Below, in pieces: positions 1-6,417 of a DNA stretch of 9,909 nt (the stretch's first letter is position 1; the number at the start of each line of letters is the position of its first letter). This stretch comes from Dehalococcoidia bacterium (GTDB lineage Bacteria; Chloroflexota; Dehalococcoidia; JACPQF01), in contig JAUSEJ010000152.1 in the NCBI GenBank assembly GCA_030650265.1, positions 1-9,909 on the forward strand, written 5' to 3'. The notes beneath the pieces are model-generated. The model made no database searches and was not told the DNA's origin. It saw only the letters and a list, made by a program, of their open reading frames with translations. The translations under genes were made by a program, and so were the position numbers.

Positions 1-6
1 AGGCCT

Positions 7-35
7 ATTATAGGGGAAGGCCAGGCTGATTACAA
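7..35 (-). promoter_or_regulatory. Predicted sigma-70-type promoter pointing left out of the window
   Basis: Read on the minus strand, a perfect TATAAT (plus positions 7-12) is preceded by TTGTAA (30-35) with a 17-bp spacer. The start point would fall at or just beyond base 1, so it would drive a leftward gene outside the window. It lies downstream of the M1 peptidase stop codon and next to the 9-base repeat array. The match is good, but no target gene can be seen. Confidence 0.42.
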
Positions 36-41
36 TGGCGG

Positions 42-95
42 AGGACGGCAAGGACGGCAAGGACGACAGGGACGGCAGTGACGACAGGGACGATG
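42..95. repeat. 9-bp tandem repeat array downstream of the peptidase gene
   Basis: Six units spaced exactly 9 bases apart start at 42, 51, 60, 69, 78 and 87. Their cores are AGGAC three times, then GGGAC, GTGAC and GGGAC, each followed by a variable G/C/A triplet such as GGCA or GACA. The same core and period recur at 2058-2139 on the other side of the peptidase gene. The array is noncoding here because it follows the TAA of the minus-strand gene. Its function is unknown. A transcript-end structure, protein-binding array or dispersed intergenic repeat are all possible. Confidence 0.75.
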
Positions 96-113
96 TGAGT
101 TCCGGGTGGCTTC

Positions 114-2018
114 TTAGTGGCCTCGCCTGACGGCGAGGGAGAGGCTGAGGGCGAGAAGCAGTATTAGGGCGATGATGGCGGCGATCCAGGTTGTTGGTCC
201 GCTTAGTAGTTCTCCTATTGGCGTGGCGGTTGATCCGGGTGCGGGCGCGGGGGTGGGCCCGGCACCGGTGGGGTCTGTGATTGGACTTTGGCGCACGCTG
301 AACCGTTGCACCCGCTCGAAGGTCTTTTTGGCGCTCGTTATCTTGACTGTGAGGAGGTACTCCTCCCCTTCTTTGAGATTGGCGGTGTTGAAGGCGAGAG
401 TTGCGGGATCGAGCCCCGCATTGCCATCGCTGCGGCTGGACCAGACGACTTGATCCTCGACGTAGGCGGTCAACTCGGAAATGGGGTAGTTCGACTTGAC
501 CGCCGGCTTGACGATGCCCGACCAGAGCGGATCCTCGGGAAAATCGACGGTGACCCTGACCGGCTCGCCGCCCTTGTAGCGGCTGTAGGAGAAGTAACGG
601 GCGATAATGGGACTCAAGTCCACAGCGGTTCCGGACTGGAAGAGGTCGAGGAAAGCCACCGGTGTGGCGATCCTACCCTGAAAAGTCTTGACATAGGCTT
701 GCAGGGCGTTGAAGAAGGCGGTTTCCCCCATGGCCTTGTAGAGGTCTTCGATGAATAGGGCTCCCTTGCGATAAACGATGTTGTAGTAGTGCAGTTCATC
801 GCTGAAATCGTAGATGCTCCTGTCAACCGGTGAGTCGCCATTTGTCTTTATGTCTGCCGCCAGGAGATCGACCACCCGTTGCTGCCAGACTTTTGGTCGC
901 AACTCCGGCGCGCTGAGGCGGAGGATCTGGTAGGGAAACCAGGTGGCCACGGCTTCGTCGAGCCATGGCTGGTAGACCTGATCATTGCCCACTATGTTGT
1001 AGAACCACTGGTGGGTCACTTCGTGCATGACCACGTAGGCCAGGTAGCTATCGAGACCGCCGCCTAGTTCGTTCAGGGTGCCGCTCAGGAGCACAAGATT
1101 GGGGTATTCTTGACCCTGGGCAATGGAGCTTTGGGAGTATACCTCGGCGAGATAGAGCGTGGGATAGGGGTAGGGAACGAGCAGACGGTTTAGACGCAGC
1201 ACGGCCTGGGCGGCCGCGTCGAGGTATTGGGCGCCGGCTGCGGCGTGCCCGGGCAGAGTGCAGGCGGTGATGACCACGCCGTCCACTGTACGCGACTGGA
1301 TCTGGTAGCGACTGGAGATGGAGAGGGCGAAGTCGCGTACGCCTTTGGCTTGCATCTGCCAGCGATCGCCCTCTTTGCTGACCAGCCGACCTGTATGCGC
1401 GATGATCACGGGTGTGGAGGTGTTCACTGTCACCTCGAAATCGGCCGTTTCGGTAAAGAAGGCGTCGCCCACCTCAACGTACTTGTGCTTTGACCAGCCC
1501 TGGGGCCGTCCATCGGAAAGCAGGCGGGAGTCATTATATACGGCGACAATGGGGAACCAGTTGCCGAGGGCGATGATGCCGTCGCCGGCGCCAAATCTTC
1601 CCCCTCGCTGAGGAATGTTCAGGCGAAAATCCAGTTCGATCGTGACGGCCTTGCCCCTGGTCAGTACTTCTGGCAGGGGAACTTCCATGACTACACCCTG
1701 TCTGGTGGGTTCCACCTTCTTGCCGCCGGCTGTAGCGCCCGTCAACGTAAAGGCGTTGAACTCGGCGGGAGTAACGTTGAATACAACGCTGGAGAGGTCA
1801 GCCGAGGTGCTGTTAGAATATACAACCGATTCACGGGCCGTAAGGGAAGTGTTCCCGTAGTCGAGATTAACTACGAGGCTGTATTTGGTCCGGCTCTCGG
1901 ATGGCGGCAGGGGAGAGAAGGAATCGGCGCGGGCGGGGGTGGGGAGAAGAGCGAAGATCAGCGCGAACAAGACGATGTAGTGGGAAAAGGAGGGACGCGG
2001 CAGAGAATGTTTGACCAT
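114..2018 (-). CDS. M1-family zinc metallopeptidase, secreted, with C-terminal membrane anchor
   Basis: This is a gluzincin aminopeptidase-like protein of 634 residues from the chosen ATG. The zinc site is HEVTH at 332-336, followed after exactly 18 residues by Glu355, the M1 spacing (HExxH-x18-E). The position of the exopeptidase GxMEN motif reads GQEYPN (302-307), a variant, and Tyr416 in VYRKG is a good candidate for the transition-state Tyr. Residues 1-31 form a signal peptide (basic start, hydrophobic core, ARA cleavage site). A Pro/Ala/Thr-rich linker (about 583-602) leads to a membrane helix (about 610-629) and a short RRGH tail, so the enzyme probably acts outside the cell while tethered. 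The frame stays open to 2144, but those extra 42 residues (rich in Leu/Ser) are translated 9-base repeats followed by a charged stretch, and no signal peptide would be N-terminal. I therefore start at 2018. A GGAG lies about 17 bases upstream, which is far. The substrate is unknown. Confidence 0.9.
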   Translation of the reverse strand: MVKHSLPRPSFSHYIVLFALIFALLPTPARADSFSPLPPSESRTKYSLVVNLDYGNTSLTARESVVYSNSTSADLSSVVFNVTPAEFNAFTLTGATAGGKKVEPTRQGVVMEVPLPEVLTRGKAVTIELDFRLNIPQRGGRFGAGDGIIALGNWFPIVAVYNDSRLLSDGRPQGWSKHKYVEVGDAFFTETADFEVTVNTSTPVIIAHTGRLVSKEGDRWQMQAKGVRDFALSISSRYQIQSRTVDGVVITACTLPGHAAAGAQYLDAAAQAVLRLNRLLVPYPYPTLYLAEVYSQSSIAQGQEYPNLVLLSGTLNELGGGLDSYLAYVVMHEVTHQWFYNIVGNDQVYQPWLDEAVATWFPYQILRLSAPELRPKVWQQRVVDLLAADIKTNGDSPVDRSIYDFSDELHYYNIVYRKGALFIEDLYKAMGETAFFNALQAYVKTFQGRIATPVAFLDLFQSGTAVDLSPIIARYFSYSRYKGGEPVRVTVDFPEDPLWSGIVKPAVKSNYPISELTAYVEDQVVWSSRSDGNAGLDPATLAFNTANLKEGEEYLLTVKITSAKKTFERVQRFSVRQSPITDPTGAGPTPAPAPGSTATPIGELLSGPTTWIAAIIALILLLALSLSLAVRRGH

Positions 2019-2023
2019 GGTGA

Positions 2024-2038
2024 GAGAAATTATTTCTC
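2024..2038 (-). promoter_or_regulatory. Palindrome covering the only Shine-Dalgarno-like motif of the peptidase gene
   Basis: GAGAAAT and ATTTCTC flank a single central base, a perfect 7+7 inverted repeat ending 5 bases before the ATG. In the mRNA the left arm contains the GGAGA that is the only ribosome-binding-like motif, about 17 bases from the start codon. As DNA it could be an operator. As RNA it could form a small stem over the site. No direct evidence distinguishes these, or chance. Confidence 0.35.
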
Positions 2039-2057
2039 CTTCTCTGGTTTCTTTTAT

Positions 2058-2139
2058 GTCCTGGTTGTCCTTGCCGTCCTTCACTGAAAAGGACAGAAAG
2101 GACCACAAGGACAATAAGGACAATAAGGACGGAAAGGTC
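2058..2139. repeat. Inverted 9-bp repeat array upstream of the peptidase gene
   Basis: The left side has GTCCT(T) units at 2058, 2067 and 2076. The right side has AAGGAC units at 2089, 2098, 2107, 2116 and 2125, plus a degenerate AAGGTC at 2134. All are in strict 9-base register, with variable triplets such as CAA, TAA or AGA between cores. Because the two sides are opposite in orientation, GTCCTT-n3-GTCCTT at 2067-2081 can pair with AAGGAC-n3-AAGGAC at 2089-2103, giving a stem with a 3x3 internal loop and a short loop around 2082-2088. The array fills the gap between the signal peptidase stop and the peptidase start. It matches the array at 42-95 in core and period. Confidence 0.8.
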
Positions 2140-2153
2140 AACAATTGCGCCTG

Positions 2154-2768
2154 TTAGATTACGCCGGGAGTGGGTCTCCTGGGGGCCGACGGGGTGGCCG
2201 GCCTTTGGGGACTTAGCGGTTTGGCAGATTGGTATTTTAGCCAAACTTTTCCGACGATATTCTGTTCTGGGACAAACCCCCAGAGGTGAGAATCATTGCT
2301 GTTGTTGCGATTGTCGCCCAGCATGAAGTAGTGACCATCCGGGACGACTTGAAGTCCGAAGGTATAGGCCGGTTTCTCGGCAATGTAAGGCTCATCCAGT
2401 CTTTTGCCGTTGATTGATAGCTGCCCCGATCTGATCTCGATTCGTTCGCCCGGCAGGCCGATCACCCGCAACATGAAGTAGCGGCTTTCGTCTTTGGGAT
2501 AGCGTATGACGACGACGTCCAAACGGGACGGTTTGCCTGCGACCTTGTTGATGAAGTATTCTTCACCGTTATGGTATCCCGGTTCCATGCTGTTGCCCAC
2601 CATTTGAAAGTTGTCCACCGCCTGCTGGAACAGGGCGAGTCCGCCAATGGGGAGAATGACGACCAGGCAGATGCAGAGGAAAAGACATCCGAACACAGCG
2701 GCGATAATGGCACAATTGGCGTTCTTGTGGGGTTTGACGGCGACGGGTGTCTGTGCTTCTTCCATCAT
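2154..2768 (-). CDS. Type I signal peptidase (S26) homologue lacking the expected catalytic Lys
   Basis: The product has 204 residues. Type I signal peptidases remove signal peptides at the outer face of the membrane with a Ser/Lys dyad. One N-terminal membrane helix spans about residues 19-48. The Ser box is VGNSMEP with Ser60. The box that normally reads KRxxGLPGD reads LRVIGLPGE (100-108), so Leu100 (codon TTG) stands where the catalytic Lys belongs. The later box GDNRNNSNDSHLWG (151-164) keeps Gly-Asp-Asn-Arg and Asp-Ser, but the usual DSR Arg is His161. Length and box order are normal for Gram-positive-style SipS enzymes. A Pro-rich tail (about 183-202) is extra. The start is ATGATG, preceded by a weak GAAGATGG. 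It lies upstream of the M1 peptidase on the same strand, with a repeat-filled gap of 135 bases. It could be a pseudoenzyme, or an enzyme using another base such as Lys92; the sequence alone cannot say. Confidence 0.88.
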   Translation of the reverse strand: MMEEAQTPVAVKPHKNANCAIIAAVFGCLFLCICLVVILPIGGLALFQQAVDNFQMVGNSMEPGYHNGEEYFINKVAGKPSRLDVVVIRYPKDESRYFMLRVIGLPGERIEIRSGQLSINGKRLDEPYIAEKPAYTFGLQVVPDGHYFMLGDNRNNSNDSHLWGFVPEQNIVGKVWLKYQSAKPLSPQRPATPSAPRRPTPGVI

Positions 2769-2795
2769 CCATCTTCTATCTTCGACTGTCGCTCA

Positions 2796-2825
2796 ACTAT
2801 ATCGCACCGGGGGCCTCTGGCGCAA
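2796..2825 (-). promoter_or_regulatory. Predicted promoter of the signal peptidase gene
   Basis: On the minus strand, TTGCGC (2820-2825), an 18-bp spacer and TATAGT (2796-2801, five of six consensus bases) precede the ATG at 2768 by a short leader of about 20 bases. It is divergent from the tRNA promoter, which uses the same TTGCGC hexamer and spacer length. Confidence 0.5.
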
Positions 2826-2864
2826 GGGGCAACCGCCTGGGGATTTCTGGCAGCGAAGCTCGGG

Positions 2865-2894
2865 TTGCGCCGTAACTAGCCAACGTGATATAAT
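2865..2894 (+). promoter_or_regulatory. Promoter of the tRNA-Glu gene
   Basis: TTGCGC (2865-2870), an 18-bp spacer and a perfect TATAAT (2889-2894) end 12 bases before the first base of the tRNA. Transcription would start around 2901, giving a very short 5' leader, as is common for tRNA genes. Confidence 0.7.
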
Positions 2895-2906
2895 TCGGCA
2901 GTGCTT

Positions 2907-2982
2907 GCCCCCATCGTCTAGAGGCCTAGGACACCACCCTTTCAAGGTGGCGACGGGGATTCGAATTCCCCTGGGGGTACCA
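2907..2982 (+). tRNA. tRNA-Glu (anticodon TTC), CCA encoded
   Basis: All arms can be traced. The acceptor is GCCCCCA (2907-2913) with TGGGGGT (2972-2978). The anticodon stem is CCACC (2934-2938) with GGTGG (2946-2950), and the loop CTTTCAA puts TTC at 2941-2943, which reads GAA/GAG as glutamate. The T stem is GGGGA (2955-2959) with TCCCC (2967-2971) around the loop TTCGAAT. The discriminator base is A2979 and CCA at 2980-2982 is encoded. The D-arm sequence TCGTCTAGAGGCCTAGGACA is typical of bacterial tRNA-Glu. The first acceptor pair is G-U rather than the usual G-C, a minor oddity. Confidence 0.97.
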
Positions 2983-2992
2983 GTCCTTCTTC

Positions 2993-3062
2993 CTGGCAAG
3001 GGCGAAGCCACGTCAATCTGTTCTCACCCGTTGCCGTTGGCAACCCCTAAGCCACTTGCCAG
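2993..3062. repeat. Nested inverted repeats in the gap after the tRNA
   Basis: An outer perfect 8-bp inverted repeat, CTGGCAAG (2993-3000) with CTTGCCAG (3055-3062), encloses a perfect 6-bp hairpin, GTTGCC (3030-3035) GTT GGCAAC (3039-3044). There is no T tract, so it is not a standard intrinsic terminator, but it may be where tRNA transcription ends. The rest of the 216-base gap between the tRNA and the ATPase gene shows no gene, and I see no clear promoter in it. Confidence 0.4.
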
Positions 3063-3198
3063 ACTCGGGCTTCCCCGGTCCACCTACAGCCTCTCAATTT
3101 CACGTGCTAACGAATTCTCTGGTGAAACCAAGTGGCTGGTGGTCGGGTTGCAGGGTGATTTGCCCTGATGCTATTCATATGAGAGGCAATGATTCATA

Positions 3199-5535
3199 GT
3201 GACCGACCTATCCCAATTCCCCGGCCTGACGGACGCCGAGGTCAGAGAGCGCATCCTGCGTTGCCAGGTCAATGCCGTAAAGGAGTACACGAGCCGCAGT
3301 TTTGCCGATATCGTTCGGGCCAACATCTTCACTCGCTTCAATGCCATACTCGCGGCCTTACTTGTAGTTATCCTACTCGTGGGCTCCCCCCGAGATGCCC
3401 TCTTCGGCCTTGTCCTGGTGAGCAACTCTCTTATTGGTATTGTCCAGGAATTCCGGGCCAAATGGACTCTTGACCGATTGTATCTGCTTACGGCGCCGAA
3501 AGCGCGGGTTAGACGAAACGGCAGAGGGTTTGAGATCGCCGCAGGGGAGGTAGTACTCGACGATATACTTGAACTGTTGACCGGGGATCAGGTGATCGCC
3601 GATGGGGTGGTGCTCTCATCTAACGGACTGGAGGTAGACGAGTCTCTCCTCACCGGCGAGTCTCTGCCGATTGTGAAGAAGCCTGGCGATCAAACTCTTT
3701 CGGGAAGCTTCGTGGTTGCCGGGGCCGGAATGTTTCGCGCGACACAGGTCGGGCAAGATGCCTATGCCCGAAAACTGGCGTCTGAGGCTCGCCAGTTTAT
3801 GCCTGCCCTTTCGGAGTTGCGCCGTAGCATCGACAAGATCCTTGCCCTTGTCACCTGGATCATGGTACCGGTTGGACCACTTCTCTTCCTAAGCCAGCTT
3901 CGTGTTAGTGACTCGTTTCCGGCCGCGGCAACGGCGACAGTGGCGGGGCTGGGAGGGATCGTGCCCCAGGGCCTGGTGCTTCTCACCAGTGTGGCCTTTG
4001 CCGTCAGTGTTGTCAGGCTCGCCCGGCGCAACGTGCTTGTTCAGGAACTTGCGGCAGTCGAAGGGCTGGCACGCGTCGATGTCTTGTGTCTTGACAAAAC
4101 CGGCACGCTAACCGAGGCCACACCGGCATTCAATCGTCTTGAGGCGCTGGGGCCAGAAGAGGGACTTAGGGATATACTTGGCGCCTTCGCCGCGGCCTTG
4201 CCCACTTCCAGCACCACACTCGCGGCTATTTCCCATGAGTTTCCGCCGCCCGAGAACTGGCGTCTCACTGCTGCGGTTCCGTTCTCTTCAGCGCGCAAGT
4301 GGAGCGCAGCGAGCTTCGACGATATGGGCACCTGGGTGCTTGGTGCTCCTGAGGTGCTTCTTGACGATTGCGGGTCGAATGATCTGCTGCGAACACGGGT
4401 GGCCTCACTGGCAGAGGTAGGCTTCCGCGTCCTTTTGCTCGCAAGAGCCACAGGCAAAATCGAAGAGGAATCTCTGCCAGAGGGCCTGGAACCCGCATCA
4501 CTCGTAATCCTCGAGGAAAAGGTGCGTCCCGACTCCGCTTCGACGCTAGAGTATTTCTACGACCAGGGTGTGACAATCAAGGTGATCTCAGGTGATAGTC
4601 CCGGTACAGTCGGGGCCGTCGCCAAGCGAGCCGGTGTGTTAGGGGTTGGAATGCCCGTCGATGCCAGAACGTTGCCCGAGGATCCGGCAGAACTGGCTGC
4701 TGTGATGGAAGAACAGACGGTGTTTGGCCGGGTAACGCCACAACAGAAGCGTCTAATGGTGGCGGCTCTCCAGGCAAGAGGGCATGTTGTGGCCATGACC
4801 GGGGACGGCGTGAACGACGTTCTTGCCCTGAAAAAGGCGGATGTCGGCATTGCCATGGGCTCGGGAGCGTCCGCGACACGGGCAGTTGCTCAGCTAATAC
4901 TCCTGGATGGACGATTTGCCACGCTGCCTGGGGTCGTGGCTGAAGGGCGCCAGGTGATGGCCAATATCGAGCGGGTTGCCAATCTATTTCTTACCAAGAC
5001 CGTGTATGTTGCCTTCCTTGTCACGGCCATCGTTCTGGCGGGCTGGCAGTTTCCCTTGCTCCCGCGTCACCTTACCCTGGTCGGCAGTCTCGCCATCGGG
5101 ATTCCCGCTTTCTTCCTATCTCTTGCGCATGGGGCGCCGCGCTACCGCCCGGGTTTCATTGGCCGGGTATGGCGTTTCGTTCTCCCGGCCGGGTTTCTCG
5201 CGGCCGCAGCTACATTTGTGGCCGACCTGCTGTCCCGCTTTCGTCCAGGCGTCACACTCAGCCAATCTCACACCATAACGACGCTTACCCTGGCGCTTGT
5301 TGGCCTTTGGGTACTTGTCATTCTGGCACGACCATTCTCTATTTGGCGTGGTGCACTCGTCGCGGCAATGTTTGCTGGCCTCGGTATTGTTTTTGCGACG
5401 CCCCAATGTCGCCAGTTCTTTGCCCTCGACCTTCCCGAAGTAGTTGTGCTGGGGCAAACCGGGGCCGTTACTGCCGTCGCCATCGTACTGCTTGAGATTT
5501 GGTGGCGGGTAATCAGAAGGGGCCTGGTGAAGTGA
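3199..5535 (+). CDS. CtpE-like P-type cation-transporting ATPase
   Basis: This 778-residue HAD-type P-ATPase resembles the CtpE group; mycobacterial CtpE is linked to calcium uptake. The membrane-embedded pump forms a phospho-aspartate intermediate. Motifs in order: actuator loop LTGES (151-155); M4 motif VPQGLVLLTS (255-264); phosphorylation site DKTGTLT with Asp299; nucleotide-binding KWSA (367-370); hinge TGDGVND (534-540). Helix pairs lie at about 45-83, 214-232 with 248-272, and at least four C-terminal helices follow from about 600. There is no N-terminal metal-binding domain, which argues against a copper/zinc pump. In M4 the Glu of the familiar PEGL is Gln257 (CAG), a position that binds cation in SERCA. 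The start is GTG with GAGAGG 12 bases upstream. The gene ends 28 bases before the convergent small membrane protein gene, and no clear terminator lies between them. The transported ion cannot be fixed from sequence; calcium or another divalent cation is the inference. Confidence 0.93.
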   Translation: MTDLSQFPGLTDAEVRERILRCQVNAVKEYTSRSFADIVRANIFTRFNAILAALLVVILLVGSPRDALFGLVLVSNSLIGIVQEFRAKWTLDRLYLLTAPKARVRRNGRGFEIAAGEVVLDDILELLTGDQVIADGVVLSSNGLEVDESLLTGESLPIVKKPGDQTLSGSFVVAGAGMFRATQVGQDAYARKLASEARQFMPALSELRRSIDKILALVTWIMVPVGPLLFLSQLRVSDSFPAAATATVAGLGGIVPQGLVLLTSVAFAVSVVRLARRNVLVQELAAVEGLARVDVLCLDKTGTLTEATPAFNRLEALGPEEGLRDILGAFAAALPTSSTTLAAISHEFPPPENWRLTAAVPFSSARKWSAASFDDMGTWVLGAPEVLLDDCGSNDLLRTRVASLAEVGFRVLLLARATGKIEEESLPEGLEPASLVILEEKVRPDSASTLEYFYDQGVTIKVISGDSPGTVGAVAKRAGVLGVGMPVDARTLPEDPAELAAVMEEQTVFGRVTPQQKRLMVAALQARGHVVAMTGDGVNDVLALKKADVGIAMGSGASATRAVAQLILLDGRFATLPGVVAEGRQVMANIERVANLFLTKTVYVAFLVTAIVLAGWQFPLLPRHLTLVGSLAIGIPAFFLSLAHGAPRYRPGFIGRVWRFVLPAGFLAAAATFVADLLSRFRPGVTLSQSHTITTLTLALVGLWVLVILARPFSIWRGALVAAMFAGLGIVFATPQCRQFFALDLPEVVVLGQTGAVTAVAIVLLEIWWRVIRRGLVK

Positions 5536-5563
5536 CGGCCGGTCCAAGAGGGTAGCGGCTAAG

Positions 5564-6181
5564 TTAGTGCCTCTCGATCCAGCCGGAGTAGGCCCAGCCG
5601 ATGTCGCCACTGCTAGTGACTCTCAGCCTGTACCATTTGGCGGGCGAGGGCAAAGTGGGGTCGAGAATGTCTCCGGCTTTGCTGTCGATGAGTTCGAGTT
5701 TGCTGCCGGCCATGACGTAAATCACCGATGGGTGAGCGCTGGTGGCGTCATCTCGCAGCCAGAACTCATGCTTGGCATCAGCCGATAGAGATGCTTTCGG
5801 TTGCGGGGAAATCACGGGCGTGGAGAGAACGCTGGTAGAGAAGAGACCGACGGCTGACACGAGAAGGATCAGAGAAAACAATAGAGCATAGGCAAGTTGC
5901 TTTCTAATGGGAGGAAGGCCAATCGCTGTCATGACAGAGCCAAGGCCTGGCTTGCCGGTGCGAGGTTTGTCGGAAACGGGGGTGGGCTCCCAGAAGTCGT
6001 CGATCATGGCGGCGCAGCGATGGTCGTTCCGATTTACCAGCGCCCTCTCGTGCTCGGACCGGAGCTCGCGGTTACGGCACCAGCCCTGACCAGCCAGGGG
6101 GGCAATCTGATAGTGGACGCAAGTTCCACAACGTCTTCTGACCTCGTTTTCAACGTAGGGAAGGGCAAAACCGATTCTCAA
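5564..6181 (-). CDS. Membrane protein with Cys-rich N-terminus and C-terminal SH3-like domain
   Basis: The product has 205 residues and unknown function. The N-terminal cytoplasmic part carries four Cys (18, 21, 35, 56) in the pattern C-x2-C-x13-C-x20-C, plausible for a zinc or iron-sulfur site. One membrane helix covers about 97-119. The extracellular part (about 138-205) fits a bacterial SH3-like domain: a start like WLRDDATS, then VMAGSKLELI, WYRLRV, and GDIGWAYSGWI near the end. Such domains often bind peptidoglycan or peptides. The start is TTG at 6179-6181. No ATG or GTG lies between it and the Cys motif, and GGTGGAG sits just upstream, so TTG is well supported. The gene has its own promoter at 6215-6242 and converges on the P-type ATPase gene. 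A link between the two is not shown by the sequence. Confidence 0.8.
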   Translation of the reverse strand: MRIGFALPYVENEVRRRCGTCVHYQIAPLAGQGWCRNRELRSEHERALVNRNDHRCAAMIDDFWEPTPVSDKPRTGKPGLGSVMTAIGLPPIRKQLAYALLFSLILLVSAVGLFSTSVLSTPVISPQPKASLSADAKHEFWLRDDATSAHPSVIYVMAGSKLELIDSKAGDILDPTLPSPAKWYRLRVTSSGDIGWAYSGWIERH

Positions 6182-6214
6182 AAATCTCCACCATTAACGC
6201 ACAGGATCTATCGT

Positions 6215-6242
6215 ATGATAATGGATGTAGCGATTTTGTCAA
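6215..6242 (-). promoter_or_regulatory. Promoter of the Cys-rich/SH3 membrane protein gene
   Basis: On the minus strand, a perfect TTGACA (6237-6242), a 16-bp spacer and TATCAT (6215-6220, five of six consensus bases) would start transcription about 27 bases before the TTG start codon. It is one of the best-matching promoters in the window, and it independently supports the orientation and start of this gene. Confidence 0.65.
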
Positions 6243-6354
6243 GCCTTTTTCCACCGGTTTTACACCAATATTTTTTGCAGCTTCTGCAGATCGTTTCTTC
6301 AGCGGGTGACCCTCTTGACTCTAATGCAACATTAACGTCAAACGGCGCCCGCTG

Positions 6355-6363
6355 TGGTATGCT
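6355..6363 (+). promoter_or_regulatory. Extended -10 promoter candidate for the CcdA/ABC operon
   Basis: TGGTATGCT fits the extended -10 form TGnTATnnT. The -35 region is weak: TTAACG at 6332-6337 would need a 20-bp spacer. It gives a leader of about 50 bases before the ATG at 6418. It is the only reasonable promoter upstream of the four-gene operon, in the AT-rich gap shared with the divergent promoter at 6215-6242. Confidence 0.4.
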
Positions 6364-6417
6364 GGTGTTCAACTGAGTTGGAGGACCAGAGACGGTCGAA
6401 TAGGCGCTGCGCATAAC

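Noticed and set aside
42..95. Possible CRISPR array
   Set aside because: The units are only 9 bases with a 5-6-base core and 3-4 variable bases; there are no long repeats, unique spacers or cas genes.
288..758. Open frame of 156 codons on the plus strand
   Set aside because: It is antisense to the M1 peptidase, whose motifs and signal peptide are clear.
2907..2982. tRNA-Glu as an integration site for a mobile island
   Set aside because: I saw no second copy of the tRNA 3' end in the window and no integrase gene next to it.
2611..3168. Open frame of 185 codons on the plus strand
   Set aside because: It runs antisense to the signal peptidase start, across two promoters and straight through the tRNA-Glu gene; the translation has no recognisable domain.
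5536..5563. Shared terminator between the convergent ATPase and SH3 genes
   Set aside because: The 28-base gap shows no stable stem followed by T residues in either direction.
5116..5610. Open frame of 164 codons on the minus strand
   Set aside because: It is a shadow of the P-type ATPase C-terminal membrane region, with no ribosome binding site or family resemblance.
6315..6320. TTGACT as -35 box for the CcdA/ABC operon
   Set aside because: No acceptable -10 hexamer lies 16-18 bases downstream; the extended -10 at 6355-6363 is a better candidate.
5897..6376. Open frame of 159 codons on the plus strand
   Set aside because: It is antisense to the Cys-rich/SH3 gene and covers the promoter region of that gene; its composition looks noncoding.
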